A DNA stretch of 64,000 bases from Streptomyces werraensis. GTDB taxonomy: Bacteria; Actinomycetota; Actinomycetes; Streptomycetales; Streptomycetaceae. The DNA lies in assembly GCA_014656175.1 (NCBI GenBank), contig BNBX01000001.1, positions 310,001 through 374,000 of the forward strand, read 5' to 3'. Shown piece after piece: positions 25,531 to 34,922 of the stretch. Positions within the stretch are counted from its first letter, which is position 1, and each line of letters opens with the position of its first letter. Below the pieces are notes generated by a model, which worked only from the letters and a program-made list of their open reading frames with translations, searched no databases and was not told the origin of the DNA. A program made the position numbers and the translations under genes.

Positions 25531-27120
25531 TCAGTCCGCCGCCGTCACCAACGCCCGGTCCCGGCCGTCGCCTTCCGGCGCCGGTGTGCGGCCTGGCAGG
25601 AAGACAGCGACGACGACCGCGCCCAGCACCGCCACGGCCGCCCCCCACAGCGCCGTGACGTGCATGGCGTACAGGAAGGCGTCGGCGGCCGCGTCGGCCA
25701 GGGGCTCGCCGCGCGGGCCCAGCCGGTCCGCCACGGCCAGGGTGGCCTCGATGGACTCGCCGGCCGCGTGCCGGGCACCGGGCGGCACCGGGCCCAGCGC
25801 CCCCTCGATGTCGGTGCGGTAGGCGGTGGACAGCACCGAGCCGAGGACGGCGATGCCGAGGGCGCCGCCGACCTGGCGGAAGGTGTTGCTGAGCGCGGAG
25901 GCGGAGCCGGCCTTCTCGCGCGGCAGGGCCTGCATGACGACGACGCTCACCGGCGTCATCACGTAGGCCATGCCGGTGCCCATCAGGAAGAAGACGACCT
26001 CCAGGAACCAGAGGGGCGTAGCCCTGTCCAGGAGCGCGAACGCGGCCAGCGTCGCCGCGAGCACCACCAGGCCCGCGGCCGTGGTGATCCTGCTGCCGAC
26101 GCGGTCCACCATGAGGCGGGCACGGGGCGCGAAGAGCAGCTGGGTCGCGGCCAGCGGCAGCATCAGCAGGCCGGTTTCCAGCGGCGAGTGGCCGCGCACG
26201 CTCTGCAGGTAGAACACCGTGAAGAAAGTCACGCCCAGGAGGGCGAAGAAGACCAGCGCGATCGCGGTGATCGAGGCGGAGAACACCTTGTTCCGGAAGG
26301 CCGAGATGTCGACGGACGGGTGATCGCTGCGCTTCTCGAACACCACGAACGCGGACAGCACGGCGAGACCGGCGCCGGTCGTCGCCAGCACGGTGACGTC
26401 GGTGAAGTCGGCCAGCTGGCCGCCCCTGATGATCCCGTACACCAGCAGGACCAGACCGGCCACGGACAGCACGACACCGACGGGGTCGATCCGGCCGGGC
26501 TTCGGATCACGGGAGTCGGGGACCAGCCACAGCATCAGGGCGACGGCGAGGGCGACGATGGGCACGTTGACGAGGAATACCGAGCCCCACCAGAAGTGGT
26601 CGAGGAGCAGTCCGCCGGTGATCGGGCCGATGGCGATGGCCAGGCCCACTCCGCCGGTCCAGATGCCGATGGCCCTGGGCTGCTCGTCGCGCTCGAAGAC
26701 GTGCATCAGGACGGCCATGGTGGCCGGCATGACAAACGCCGCGCCCAGGCCCATCACCGCGCGGAAAACGATGAGCTCGGCGGGGGATCCGGAGAACGCG
26801 GCGAGGGCCGAGCCGGCGCCGAACACAGCGAGACCGCCGATCAGCACCTTCTTGCGGCCGAGCCGGTCACCCAGCAGCCCCGCGGTGAAGAGCAGCCCGG
26901 CGAAGACGAGCGTGTAGGCGTTGATGGCCCACTCCAGCTGGCTCTGGGTGGCACCCAGGCCGGTGGGGGCGGGGGTGGAGATCGTCTTGATGGCGACGTT
27001 CAGGATCGAATTGTCCAGGACGACGATCAGCAGGCTCATCATCAGCACGCCGAGAATCACCCAGCGGCGCCGGTGCACGGCTTCCGGGATCCGGCGGGCT
27101 GGGGCGGCAGGAGAAGTCAT
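25531..27120 (-). CDS. MFS drug:H+ antiporter, 14-helix (EmrB/QacA) type
   Basis: This 529-residue transporter has the DHA2-family layout of about 14 membrane helices. Helix 1 contains the family motif [12 protein letters not shown] (residues 31-42), followed by [31 protein letters not shown], which covers motif A. The later [23 protein letters not shown] is typical of the QacA group. It exports lipophilic cations, dyes or antibiotics. The start ATG lies 21 bases downstream of a perfect palindrome that could block its promoter. It is transcribed away from panB and with the TetR gene. Confidence 0.92.
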   Translation of the reverse strand: MTSPAAPARRIPEAVHRRRWVILGVLMMSLLIVVLDNSILNVAIKTISTPAPTGLGATQSQLEWAINAYTLVFAGLLFTAGLLGDRLGRKKVLIGGLAVFGAGSALAAFSGSPAELIVFRAVMGLGAAFVMPATMAVLMHVFERDEQPRAIGIWTGGVGLAIAIGPITGGLLLDHFWWGSVFLVNVPIVALAVALMLWLVPDSRDPKPGRIDPVGVVLSVAGLVLLVYGIIRGGQLADFTDVTVLATTGAGLAVLSAFVVFEKRSDHPSVDISAFRNKVFSASITAIALVFFALLGVTFFTVFYLQSVRGHSPLETGLLMLPLAATQLLFAPRARLMVDRVGSRITTAAGLVVLAATLAAFALLDRATPLWFLEVVFFLMGTGMAYVMTPVSVVVMQALPREKAGSASALSNTFRQVGGALGIAVLGSVLSTAYRTDIEGALGPVPPGARHAAGESIEATLAVADRLGPRGEPLADAAADAFLYAMHVTALWGAAVAVLGAVVVAVFLPGRTPAPEGDGRDRALVTAAD

Positions 27121-27141
27121 GCGGCCCAGCGTAGGAAGTTC

Positions 27142-27164
27142 CGATACGAGACCGTCTCGTATCG
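27142..27164. promoter_or_regulatory. Perfect palindromic TetR-type operator upstream of the MFS gene
   Basis: CGATACGAGAC-C-GTCTCGTATCG is a perfect 11-1-11 palindrome starting 22 bases before the MFS ATG. TACGAGACxGTCTCGTA matches the kind of operator bound by TetR-family repressors of multidrug pumps in actinobacteria. Confidence 0.8.
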
Positions 27165-27324
27165 AGGGCGTGTTGCCCTAGTTTGCCCCAGTGTGATGGG
27201 ACACGCCGGGTGTGGGCGGGTGCGCCGGGCCGCCTCTGGCCCTCCGCCGGGAGAGGTGCCACCATGGACGTGGTCCGGGGACGCCGTCAGGGCGCCTCGA
27301 GATGACGTGTTGGGAGACGGATCC

Positions 27325-28200
27325 ATGACGCAGCTTTCGGCTGCCCAGACCGGGACGCCCGGTTCCTCCTCCGGCGGCAAGACGCTGTACGGGGGCAAGG
27401 GCACGCGCCGCATCACTGTCCGGGACATCGCCCTCGCCAAGGAACGCGGCGAGAAGTGGCCCATGCTCACCGCGTACGACGCGATGACCGCCTCCGTGTT
27501 CGACGAGGCCGGCATCCCGGTGATGCTGGTCGGCGACTCCGCGGGCAACTGCCACCTCGGGTACGACACCACCGTGCCCGTCACCCTCGACGAGATGACC
27601 ATGCTGGCCGCCGCCGTCGTCCGGGGCACCTCGCGCGCCCTGATCGTCGGCGACCTGCCGTTCGGCTCCTACCAGGAGGGTCCGGTGCAGGCGCTGCGCT
27701 CGGCGACCCGGCTGGTGAAGGAGGCCGGGGTCGGCGCCGTGAAGCTGGAGGGCGGGGAGCGCTCGCACCGGCAGATCGAGCTGCTGGTGGAGTCCGGCAT
27801 CCCCGTGATGGCCCACATCGGGCTGACCCCGCAGTCGGTGAACGCCATGGGCTACCGGGTGCAGGGCCGTGGCGAGGAGGCCGCGCAGCAGCTGCTGCGG
27901 GACGCGAAGGCCGTGCAGGACGCGGGCGCGTTCGCCGTGGTCCTGGAGCTGGTGCCGGCCGAGCTGGCCGCCGAGGTGACCCGCACGCTGCACATCCCGA
28001 CGGTCGGGATCGGCGCGGGACCCGAGACGGACGCCCAGGTGCTGGTGTGGACCGACATGCTGGGGCTGACCGGCGGCCGCGTGCCGAAGTTCGTCAAGCA
28101 GTACGCGAACCTGCGGGACGTGATGACCGGGGCGGCGAAGGCGTTCGCCGAGGACGTCGTCGCCGGGTCCTTCCCGCAGGAGGAGCACTCCGTGCACTGA
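27325..28200 (+). CDS. panB: 3-methyl-2-oxobutanoate hydroxymethyltransferase
   Basis: This 291-residue enzyme adds a hydroxymethyl group from methylenetetrahydrofolate to 2-oxoisovalerate, the first step of pantothenate synthesis. Family motifs: MLTAYDAMTASVFDEAGIPVMLVGDSAGN around residues 49-77 (Mg2+-binding Asp), VGDLPFGSYQ near 109, AVKLEGGE near 134, MAHIGLTPQSVNAMGGY-like segment near 160, and GIGAGPETDAQVLVWTDMLG near 231. The start ATG follows GGGAGA. A strong terminator lies 60 bases after the stop. Confidence 0.95.
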   Translation: MTQLSAAQTGTPGSSSGGKTLYGGKGTRRITVRDIALAKERGEKWPMLTAYDAMTASVFDEAGIPVMLVGDSAGNCHLGYDTTVPVTLDEMTMLAAAVVRGTSRALIVGDLPFGSYQEGPVQALRSATRLVKEAGVGAVKLEGGERSHRQIELLVESGIPVMAHIGLTPQSVNAMGYRVQGRGEEAAQQLLRDAKAVQDAGAFAVVLELVPAELAAEVTRTLHIPTVGIGAGPETDAQVLVWTDMLGLTGGRVPKFVKQYANLRDVMTGAAKAFAEDVVAGSFPQEEHSVH

Positions 28201-28260
28201 CCCGCGCCCGGGTGGGGTGAGCCACCGCGTGCACCCCTGTGAGCCACTGCCGCACCACCA

Positions 28261-28298
28261 CGACGGCCCGCCGATCTTCCCCCGTCGGCGGGCCGTCG
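28261..28298 (+). terminator. Terminator after panB
   Basis: Perfect 14-bp inverted repeat (28261-28274 and 28285-28298, arm CGACGGCCCGCCGA) with a 10-base loop. Confidence 0.85.
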
Positions 28299-28409
28299 CC
28301 TTTCCCGGGCCCGCGCCGACACCGCGCCGACAGGCGTCCGCGCGCCGTGCCGGCGGGGTGTCGGCGCTCTGTCGGGGCTTTGTCGGCGGGCGCTGGGATC
28401 GTCGGGGAC

Positions 28410-29438
28410 ATGACGCGATACGACGAACGAACGGGGGGCGCGGGGAGCGCCGTGACCGTCCGGGGGCTGGTCAAGCACTACGGGGAGACCAAGGCCCTCG
28501 ACGGGGTCGACCTGGACGTGGCCGAGGGAACCGTGATGGGGGTGCTCGGGCCGAACGGGGCCGGCAAGACCACGCTGGTGCGCGTCCTGTCCACGCTGCT
28601 CGCCCCGACCGCCGGGCACGCCACCGTCGCCGGGTACGACGTGGTCCGCCAGCCCCGGCAGCTGCGCCGGGTGATCGGGCTGACCGGACAGTACGCCTCC
28701 GTGGACGAGAAGCTGTCCGGCTGGGAGAACCTGTACCTGATCGGGCGGCTGCTGGACCTGCCGCGCAAGGAGGCACGGCGCCGCGCCGACGAGCTGCTGG
28801 AGCGGTTCTCGCTCACCGAGGCCGCCCGGCGCCCGGCCGGCACCTACTCCGGCGGTATGCGCCGCCGGCTCGACCTGGCCGCCTCGATGATCGGCCGCCC
28901 GGCCGTGCTGTACCTGGACGAGCCCACCACGGGCCTGGACCCGCGCACCCGCAACGAGGTGTGGGACGAGGTGAAGCGGCTCGTCGGTGACGGAGTGACG
29001 GTGCTGCTGACCACCCAGTACATGGAGGAGGCCGAGCAGCTCGCCTCCGAGCTGACCGTGGTGGACCGCGGCAAGGTCATCGCCGGCGGCGGCATCGAGG
29101 AGCTGAAGGCCCGGGTGGGCGGCCGCACGCTGCGGATCCGCCCGGCCGACCCGCTCCAGCTGCGCCCGCTCGCCGCCGCCCTCGACGAGCTGGGGATCAC
29201 CGGCCTGGCCGGCACCACCGTGGACGCCGAACGGGGCGCGGTGCTGGTCCCCGTGCTGAGCGACGAGCAGCTGACCGCCGTGGTCGGCGCGGTCACCGCG
29301 CGCGGCGTCACGCTGAACTCCGTCACCACCGAACTGCCCAGCCTGGACGAGGTGTTCCTGTCGCTCACCGGCCACCGCGCCAGTGCCCCGCAGGACACCC
29401 TGCCCGCCGACACGTCCGAGGAGGCCGTCGCCGTATGA
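28410..29438 (+). CDS. ABC exporter ATPase, DrrA-like
   Basis: This 342-residue protein is an ABC ATPase of the daunorubicin-resistance (DrrA) type. Walker A GPNGAGKTT is near residues 50-58, the signature YSGGMRRRLDLA near 147-158, and Walker B VLYLDEPTTGLD near 167-178. A family-typical C-terminal extension follows (IRPADPLQLRPLAAAL onward), ending in LPSLDEVFLSLTGH. It powers the membrane protein encoded next, with which it overlaps by four bases (ATGA). Substrates are typically lipophilic drugs or lipids. ATG 28410 follows a weak GGGG site. Confidence 0.9.
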   Translation: MTRYDERTGGAGSAVTVRGLVKHYGETKALDGVDLDVAEGTVMGVLGPNGAGKTTLVRVLSTLLAPTAGHATVAGYDVVRQPRQLRRVIGLTGQYASVDEKLSGWENLYLIGRLLDLPRKEARRRADELLERFSLTEAARRPAGTYSGGMRRRLDLAASMIGRPAVLYLDEPTTGLDPRTRNEVWDEVKRLVGDGVTVLLTTQYMEEAEQLASELTVVDRGKVIAGGGIEELKARVGGRTLRIRPADPLQLRPLAAALDELGITGLAGTTVDAERGAVLVPVLSDEQLTAVVGAVTARGVTLNSVTTELPSLDEVFLSLTGHRASAPQDTLPADTSEEAVAV

Positions 29439-30259
29439 GCGCCGCCACCGCTGCTCCCGCCGCCGGCGTCCGCTCGGACGCGCGGATCTCGCCGCGGGCC
29501 CATCTGCGTCACACCGGGGCGCTGGTCCGCCGCAACCTGCTGTGGATCCGGCAGGACCCGGAGTCGATGTTCGACGCCGTGCTCTTCCCGGTCGTCTTCA
29601 CCCTGCTGTTCGTGTACGTCTTCGGCGGCTCGATCGGGCAGGCCCTGGGCGGCGGCCAGGAGGCGTACGTGCAGTACATCGTGCCCGGCCTGATGGCCAT
29701 GATGGGCATGAACATGGCCCAGGGGGTGGGCACCGGGTTCAACCAGGACTTCAACACCGGCGTGATGGACCGCTTCCGGTCGCTGCCCATCGGGCGCGGT
29801 TCGGTGCTGTTCGCCAAGATCTCCGTCGAGCTGGTGCGCATGCTGATCGCCACCACGATCCTGATGGTCGTGGGGGTGCTGGTCGGGTTCGACATCACCA
29901 ACTGGCCGGGGCTGTTCGCCGCCGTGGGCCTGTCCACGGTGTTCGGCTCGGCCCTGATGTGGATCTTCCTCACGCTGGGCGTGGTGATGAAGAACGCCCA
30001 GTCGGTGCAGGCGATGGGCTTCCTGGTGCTGATGCCGCTGCAGTTCGGCTCGTCGATCTTCGCGCCGACGCAGTCGATGCCGGGCTGGCTGCAGAACTTC
30101 ACCGAGTACAACCCGCTGTCCGCGCTGGCCGACTCCGCCCGCGGGCTGATGGTCGGCGGCCCGGTCGCGCACGACCTGTGGATGGTGCTCGCCTGGTCCG
30201 TCGGGATCACGGCGGTGATGGCGCCGGTCGCCATCCACAAGTTCCGTACGAAGACCTGA
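29435..30259 (+). CDS. ABC-2 type exporter permease, DrrB-like
   Basis: This 274-residue protein has six predicted membrane helices after a cytoplasmic start. Family features are RRNLLWIRQDPESMFDAVLFPVVFTLLFVYVFGGSI, the GIMAMNMAQG-like helix 2, and a C-terminal region with SLGWLQNFTEYNPLSALADSARGL-like sequence (QNFTEYNPLSALADSARGL is seen). It forms the channel half of the exporter with the preceding ATPase, translationally coupled by overlap. A hairpin 20 bases after its stop lies inside the convergent gene. Confidence 0.9.
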   Translation: MSAATAAPAAGVRSDARISPRAHLRHTGALVRRNLLWIRQDPESMFDAVLFPVVFTLLFVYVFGGSIGQALGGGQEAYVQYIVPGLMAMMGMNMAQGVGTGFNQDFNTGVMDRFRSLPIGRGSVLFAKISVELVRMLIATTILMVVGVLVGFDITNWPGLFAAVGLSTVFGSALMWIFLTLGVVMKNAQSVQAMGFLVLMPLQFGSSIFAPTQSMPGWLQNFTEYNPLSALADSARGLMVGGPVAHDLWMVLAWSVGITAVMAPVAIHKFRTKT

Positions 30260-30261
30260 TC

Positions 30262-33200
30262 TCACGCCGGGTCGAGCAGGGCGACGGCCTCCTCCGGGGA
30301 GAGGCCGTCGCCCTCCGCGTACGCGGCCTCGTAGACGGCCTCGTCCAGTGCCTGGCGGATCCGGGCCTCGGCGCGGGCGCGGGCCGTGCGCTCCACGAGG
30401 CCGGGCGCGTGTCCCTCGGGCAGCCAGGAGTCGGCGGCGCCCAGGCAGCGGGCCGCGTCCCGGGCGTGCCGGCCGCCGTCCAGCCCGGCGAGGGCCGCGG
30501 CGGCCAGGACGACGTACGAGGCGCGCAGGTGCGGGGCCATGGCGGCGACCAGCGGGTCGTTCGCCTGCCGCATCGCCTCCCGGACGGTCTCGAGCCCCCG
30601 CTCGTCGTCGCCCTCGGCCACCTCGATGTAGGCCTCGGCGCCGAGGATGAACGCGTCGAAGACCACGTAGTGGGCGAGGCGGAACTCCTCTCGCAGCGCC
30701 CGCAGATGCTCGCGGGCCTCCGCCGTGCGTCCGCTGACGCACAGCCAGCCGACGAGGAACAGCCGCGCGGCGGGCAGCGCCTCGACGTGCCGGCCGCGGG
30801 TGCTGTCGATGACCTCGCGCAGCAGCCGCTCGCCCCGCTCGGTGTCGCCCGCCTCGATCAGCGCGTCGCCGAGCCGGGCGGTGAGCACGGCCGTGTGGGA
30901 GCGGGCGCCGAGGCGTTCGGCGTGCTCGATGGCCGCCTGGTAGTCGGCGGCGGCCTCCCGGTAGGCCCCCGCGCGTTCCTGGGCCTCGCCGCGCGCGGAG
31001 AGCGCCTCGGCGACCCCCCACGTGTCGCCGAGACGCCGGTGGATCTCCAGGGCCTCGTCGGCGTCGCGGCGGGCGTCGCCGGCCCAGTCGCTGCGGTTGG
31101 CGAGGAAGTTGGCGCGCAACTGGAGGTTGCAGGCCAGTTCCCACTCGTAACCGGGGGTCTCGCGGCAGGTCCGGATCGCCGCGTCCACCACCTCGCGCAG
31201 CCGCTCCATGTCGCCGGTGAGCATCACGGCGAACGTCCACAGCAGGCCGGGCGGGCGGCACACCTGCGGCAGTCCCGGCTCGTACGTCGCGGAGACCAGC
31301 CGCAGCCGGTGCTGGGCCTGCGGGGTCTGCCAGTCGTCCAGCTCGGTGTCCATCTGGGCGAGATGGGCCAGGTGCGCCCCGCGGCGGGCCTCGGCGAGGA
31401 CCTCGCCCGACATCGGGGGCGGCTGGTCGGTGCAGCGCTGCCACAGCGGTGCGGCCGGCCGTACCGGTTCGGTGAACGGGTCGGGGGCGAGCGCCATGAC
31501 CTCCCTGCACCAGTTGCGGGCCTCGATGCGCAGGTCGCGCATCTGCCAGTACCAGACCAGGGACAGGACGATGCAGAGCGCCTCCTGCTCGTCTCGCCGG
31601 GCGACGGCGTGCCGCAGCGCGGTGCGCAGGTTCTCGTACTCGCGCTCCAGCCTGGCGACGGCCTCCACCTGGCGCGGGCCGCGCAGCAACGGCTCGGTGA
31701 TGCGGGCGAGTTCGCGGTAGTACGTCAGATGGGCGCGTTCGGCGTCGTCGCGTCCGCCGGTCTCGTCGAGGCGTTCGCCCGCGTACTCGGCGACCGTCTC
31801 CAGCAGCCGGTAGCGCATACCGCCGTCGCCCGACGGGGCGGCCACCACCAGGGACTTGTCGACGAGGGAGCCGAGCGCGTCGAGGGCGGCGGGGCCGCAC
31901 ACGGCCTCGGCGGCGGTGAGGTCGCAGCCGCCCGCGAAGACGGACAGGCGGCACAGCACGTCGCGTTCGCCGGCGTCGAGCAGTTCCCAGGACCAGTCGA
32001 CGACGGCCCGCAGGGTCTGCTGGCGGGGCAGGGCGGTGCGGCTGCCGGAGGTGAGGAGGCGGAAGCGGTCGTCGAGCCGGTCGGCGATCTGGCGCGGGGT
32101 GAGCATCCGCAGCCGGGCGGCGGCGAGTTCGATGGCGAGGGGCAGGCCGTCCAGGCGGCGACAGATCTCGGCGCACGCCTCCGGGTCGTCGTCGGTGCGG
32201 AAGCCGGGGCGGGCGGCGGCCCCGCGCTCGGCGAGCAGGCGCAGCGCGACCGGTTCGGGCAGCGGCTCCACGGGGCGCAGCGACTCGCCGCGCACGCCGA
32301 GGGGTTCACGGCTGGTGGCGAGGACGGTGAGGCCGGGGCAGCGTTCGAGGAGCGTCTCCACCAGGCGTGCGGCGGCCTCGACGACGTGCTCGCAGTTGTC
32401 GAGGATCAGCAGCATCCGGCGGGGCTCGCAGTGCTCGGCGAGCCGGTCCACGGGGTCGCTGAGCCGGTCGGTGACGGCCCGCATGCCCTCCGCGCCGGTG
32501 CCGTACAGCACGGTCTGGCGGGCGCCGACGGCGGTGAGGACCGCCTCAGGCACGGCGCCGGGGTCGTCCACGGGGGCGAGTTCGGCGAGCCACACGCCGT
32601 CGGGGTGGGCGGCCCGTACGGTCTCGGCGGCCTCCTGGGACAGCCGGGTCTTGCCCGCCCCGCCCGGGCCGAGGAGCGTCACCAGACGGGCGGCCGACAG
32701 GTCGGCGCGGATCGCCTCGATGTCCGCCTCCCGGCCGACGAACGAGGTGAGCCGGGCGCGGAGGTTGCCGGGCGTGCCGCCGCCCGGCCGCGGGGGCGGT
32801 TCGGGCGTCCCGGGCCTGAGCAACTCGGCGTGCAGGGCGCGCAGTTCCGTGCCGGGGTCGGAGCCGAGGCGGTCGGCGAGCAGCCGGCGCACCTCCTCGT
32901 AGGCCGCGAGCGCCTCGGCGGTGCGGCCGGTGTCGCGCAGGGCGCGCAGCCGCAGCGTCTGGAGCGGTTCGTCCAGGGGGTGGCTGTCGCAGAGGGCGGT
33001 GAGCTCGGGAAGGGACTGCTCGGCGTCGCCGAGGGCCAGGGCGGCGGTGTGGCGGGCGCGCAGCACGTCCAGGTGCCGGGTCTCCGCACGGGCCGCCTCG
33101 GCGGTGCGGTCGGGCAGACCGGGCAGCGCGGGGCCGCCGTGCCACAGGGCGAGGGCGTCGTCGAGCACGGTGGCCGCCTTGGCGGGGTCGCCGTCGCCCA

Positions 33201-33540
33201 GGGCGCGCAGGCCCTCGCCGGCCAGCCGCTCGAAGCGGTGCAGGTCGACGTCGTCGGGGGCGGCGGTGAGCCGGTAGCCGCCGTCGGCGGAGGCGACCGC
33301 GTCCGCGCCCAGCACCCGGCGCAGCCGTCCCACCAGGGCCTGCACCGCGCCGGTGGCGTCGGCGGGCGGGTCGCCGTCCCAGACCTCCTCGACCAGCAGG
33401 CCCACCGGCACGGTGCGGCCGGCCCGCAGGGCGAGCACGGTCAGCAGGGCGCGCAGCCGTGCCCCGCCCACGGGGACGACGGTGCCGTCGGGGCGGACTG
33501 CCTGGGTGGTGCCGAGGATGCGGTAGCGCACGGGGTCCAT
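30262..33540 (-). CDS. AfsR-like regulator: SARP/BTAD domain, NTPase, TPR-like region
   Basis: This 1092-residue protein has an OmpR-type winged-helix DNA-binding domain (about residues 1-95, YRILGTTQAVRPDGTVVPVGG), a BTAD helical domain (about 100-245, VDLHRFERL onward), and a STAND-type NTPase (Walker A LLGPGGAGKTRLSQ near 286-299; MLLILDNCEHVVEAAARL near 378). A C-terminal half of TPR-like helices follows. Such proteins activate secondary metabolism or development after integrating ATP and protein signals. It converges within two bases of the DrrAB-like genes and is divergent from an M50 protease gene. Targets are unknown. Confidence 0.9.
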   Translation of the reverse strand: MDPVRYRILGTTQAVRPDGTVVPVGGARLRALLTVLALRAGRTVPVGLLVEEVWDGDPPADATGAVQALVGRLRRVLGADAVASADGGYRLTAAPDDVDLHRFERLAGEGLRALGDGDPAKAATVLDDALALWHGGPALPGLPDRTAEAARAETRHLDVLRARHTAALALGDAEQSLPELTALCDSHPLDEPLQTLRLRALRDTGRTAEALAAYEEVRRLLADRLGSDPGTELRALHAELLRPGTPEPPPRPGGGTPGNLRARLTSFVGREADIEAIRADLSAARLVTLLGPGGAGKTRLSQEAAETVRAAHPDGVWLAELAPVDDPGAVPEAVLTAVGARQTVLYGTGAEGMRAVTDRLSDPVDRLAEHCEPRRMLLILDNCEHVVEAAARLVETLLERCPGLTVLATSREPLGVRGESLRPVEPLPEPVALRLLAERGAAARPGFRTDDDPEACAEICRRLDGLPLAIELAAARLRMLTPRQIADRLDDRFRLLTSGSRTALPRQQTLRAVVDWSWELLDAGERDVLCRLSVFAGGCDLTAAEAVCGPAALDALGSLVDKSLVVAAPSGDGGMRYRLLETVAEYAGERLDETGGRDDAERAHLTYYRELARITEPLLRGPRQVEAVARLEREYENLRTALRHAVARRDEQEALCIVLSLVWYWQMRDLRIEARNWCREVMALAPDPFTEPVRPAAPLWQRCTDQPPPMSGEVLAEARRGAHLAHLAQMDTELDDWQTPQAQHRLRLVSATYEPGLPQVCRPPGLLWTFAVMLTGDMERLREVVDAAIRTCRETPGYEWELACNLQLRANFLANRSDWAGDARRDADEALEIHRRLGDTWGVAEALSARGEAQERAGAYREAAADYQAAIEHAERLGARSHTAVLTARLGDALIEAGDTERGERLLREVIDSTRGRHVEALPAARLFLVGWLCVSGRTAEAREHLRALREEFRLAHYVVFDAFILGAEAYIEVAEGDDERGLETVREAMRQANDPLVAAMAPHLRASYVVLAAAALAGLDGGRHARDAARCLGAADSWLPEGHAPGLVERTARARAEARIRQALDEAVYEAAYAEGDGLSPEEAVALLDPA
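30280..30312 (+). terminator. Hairpin terminator embedded in the 3' end of the convergent regulator gene
   Basis: A perfect 12-bp inverted repeat (30280-30291 and 30301-30312, arm GGCGACGGCCTC) begins 20 bases after the exporter stop. It also encodes part of the last residues of the AfsR-like protein on the other strand. Confidence 0.65.
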
Positions 33541-33695
33541 TCTCTCCGGTGCCGGACGCCGGCGACGTGTGGGCCGGGTGCAGGGGCGTCCTCACCCTGC
33601 ACGGAACCGGGCCCCCGCGCGAAGCGTTTTCCTGGCGCGGCGGGTACGGGTACGGTCGGGCAGGCCCGCGCGCTCTTCTCGGTACAGGGAGTTCC

Positions 33696-34490
33696 ATGAC
33701 CACCGCCGCCACCCGTCCCAGCGACCGGAGGGTCAGTCCGGTCTTCCTGGGCATCCTGGCCGTCTCGGCGGTCACCGGCTGGGCCACCTGGACGGGGTTC
33801 GCGACCGAGCCGGGGCTCGCGGTGTTCCTGTTCGTGACGTCCGCGTGGATCGTGTCCCTGTGCCTGCACGAGTACGCGCACGCGCGCACCGCCCTGCACG
33901 GCGGGGACATCTCGGTCGGCGCGAAGGGCTATCTCACGCTGAACCCGATGAAGTACACGCACGCGCTGCTGAGCATCGTGCTGCCCGTGCTGTTCGTGAT
34001 CATGGGCGGGATCGGTCTGCCGGGCGGGGCGGTGTTCATCGAGCGCGGCCGGATCCGGGGGCGGTGGCGGCACAGCCTGATCTCGGCGGCGGGGCCGCTG
34101 ACCAACGTGCTGTTCGCGGTGATCTGCACGGCGCCGTTCTGGCTGGGCGCCCTGGACGGCGTGCCGCCCGCCTTCCGGTTCGCGCTGGCGTTCCTCGCGC
34201 TGCTGCAGGTCACGGCGGCGATCCTGAACTTCCTGCCGGTGCCGGGGCTGGACGGCTACGGCGTGATCGAGCCGTGGCTCTCCCACGCGGTCCGCCGCCA
34301 GGTCGAGCCGTTCGCCCCGTTCGGGCTGCTGTTCGTGTTCGCGTTGCTGTGGGTGCCGTCCGTGAACGGCGTCTTCTTCGACATGATCGACTCGGTGCTG
34401 GGCTTCCTGTGCATCGAGGAGATCGACACGTACTGCGGCTTCAACCTGTTCCGCTTCTGGCAGGGGGCGGACGAGTTCTGCGGGGTCTGA
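33696..34490 (+). CDS. M50-family intramembrane (site-2 type) metalloprotease
   Basis: This 264-residue polytopic protein has His58-Glu59-Tyr-Ala-His62 in a membrane helix (CLHEYAHARTALHGGD) and Asp186 in NFLPVPGLDGYG, which together form the zinc site of site-2 proteases. About six membrane helices are predicted. It lacks a PDZ domain, so it belongs to the compact group. These proteases cut membrane-bound regulators such as anti-sigma factors, but no candidate substrate adjoins it. A C-terminal cysteine-containing tail (LCIEEIDTYCGFN) is a distinctive feature. ATG 33696 is in the GGGAGTTCC context. Confidence 0.88.
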   Translation: MTTAATRPSDRRVSPVFLGILAVSAVTGWATWTGFATEPGLAVFLFVTSAWIVSLCLHEYAHARTALHGGDISVGAKGYLTLNPMKYTHALLSIVLPVLFVIMGGIGLPGGAVFIERGRIRGRWRHSLISAAGPLTNVLFAVICTAPFWLGALDGVPPAFRFALAFLALLQVTAAILNFLPVPGLDGYGVIEPWLSHAVRRQVEPFAPFGLLFVFALLWVPSVNGVFFDMIDSVLGFLCIEEIDTYCGFNLFRFWQGADEFCGV

Positions 34491-34676
34491 CAGGGGCGGC
34501 ACCCCTCGAACTCCCCCGTGGGGCGGCACCCCGCCCTCACGGCCGCCGCTGCGGACGGTCGCGCGGGCGCAGCCCCACCTCGCCGCCGCTGGGCCGCCTC
34601 GCCCCCGCCGCTGCGCCACCCGTGCCGCCCCAGCGGCACGACTGCCCGCAGCTCGGTCGAGCTGACGACTCCGGGG

Positions 34677-34868
34677 TCAGTTCGTGGCCGGGGTGTCGGC
34701 TCGGGAGGCTCGGGCCCGGCGGACGTAGTACCACGTCATGTTCGACGACAGCCCCGCCAGGAGGACCCAGACGACGCCGATCAGCACGCTGCCCTCCACG
34801 AAGGAGACGACGGCCGCGGCGACGGCGAGGAGGCACACGACAAGGGCGTAGACGGCGAGGCGGGGCAT
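34677..34868 (-). CDS. Small two-helix membrane protein, unknown function
   Basis: The 63-residue product has two hydrophobic helices (about residues 4-23 and 27-48) and a basic C-terminus (YYVRRARASR). An AGGAG site lies upstream of its ATG, and codon bias fits the organism. It resembles generic small streptomycete membrane proteins; I cannot name a family. It lies 54 bases downstream of the F420:NADPH oxidoreductase gene on the same strand and may be cotranscribed. Confidence 0.7.
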   Translation of the reverse strand: MPRLAVYALVVCLLAVAAAVVSFVEGSVLIGVVWVLLAGLSSNMTWYYVRRARASRADTPATN

Positions 34869-34922
34869 GGCGGGGGGCTCCTGTCGGGGGACACTGCTTG
34901 CGCTCCAGTGTCCCCCATCGCC

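Noticed and set aside
28844-32176. 1110-codon minus-strand frame
   Set aside because: Arg/Ala/Pro-rich shadow of the exporter and regulator genes.
29383-33699. 1438-codon plus-strand frame across the exporter and AfsR-like genes
   Set aside because: It covers two real genes in the wrong frame or strand, with no family motif and unnatural composition.
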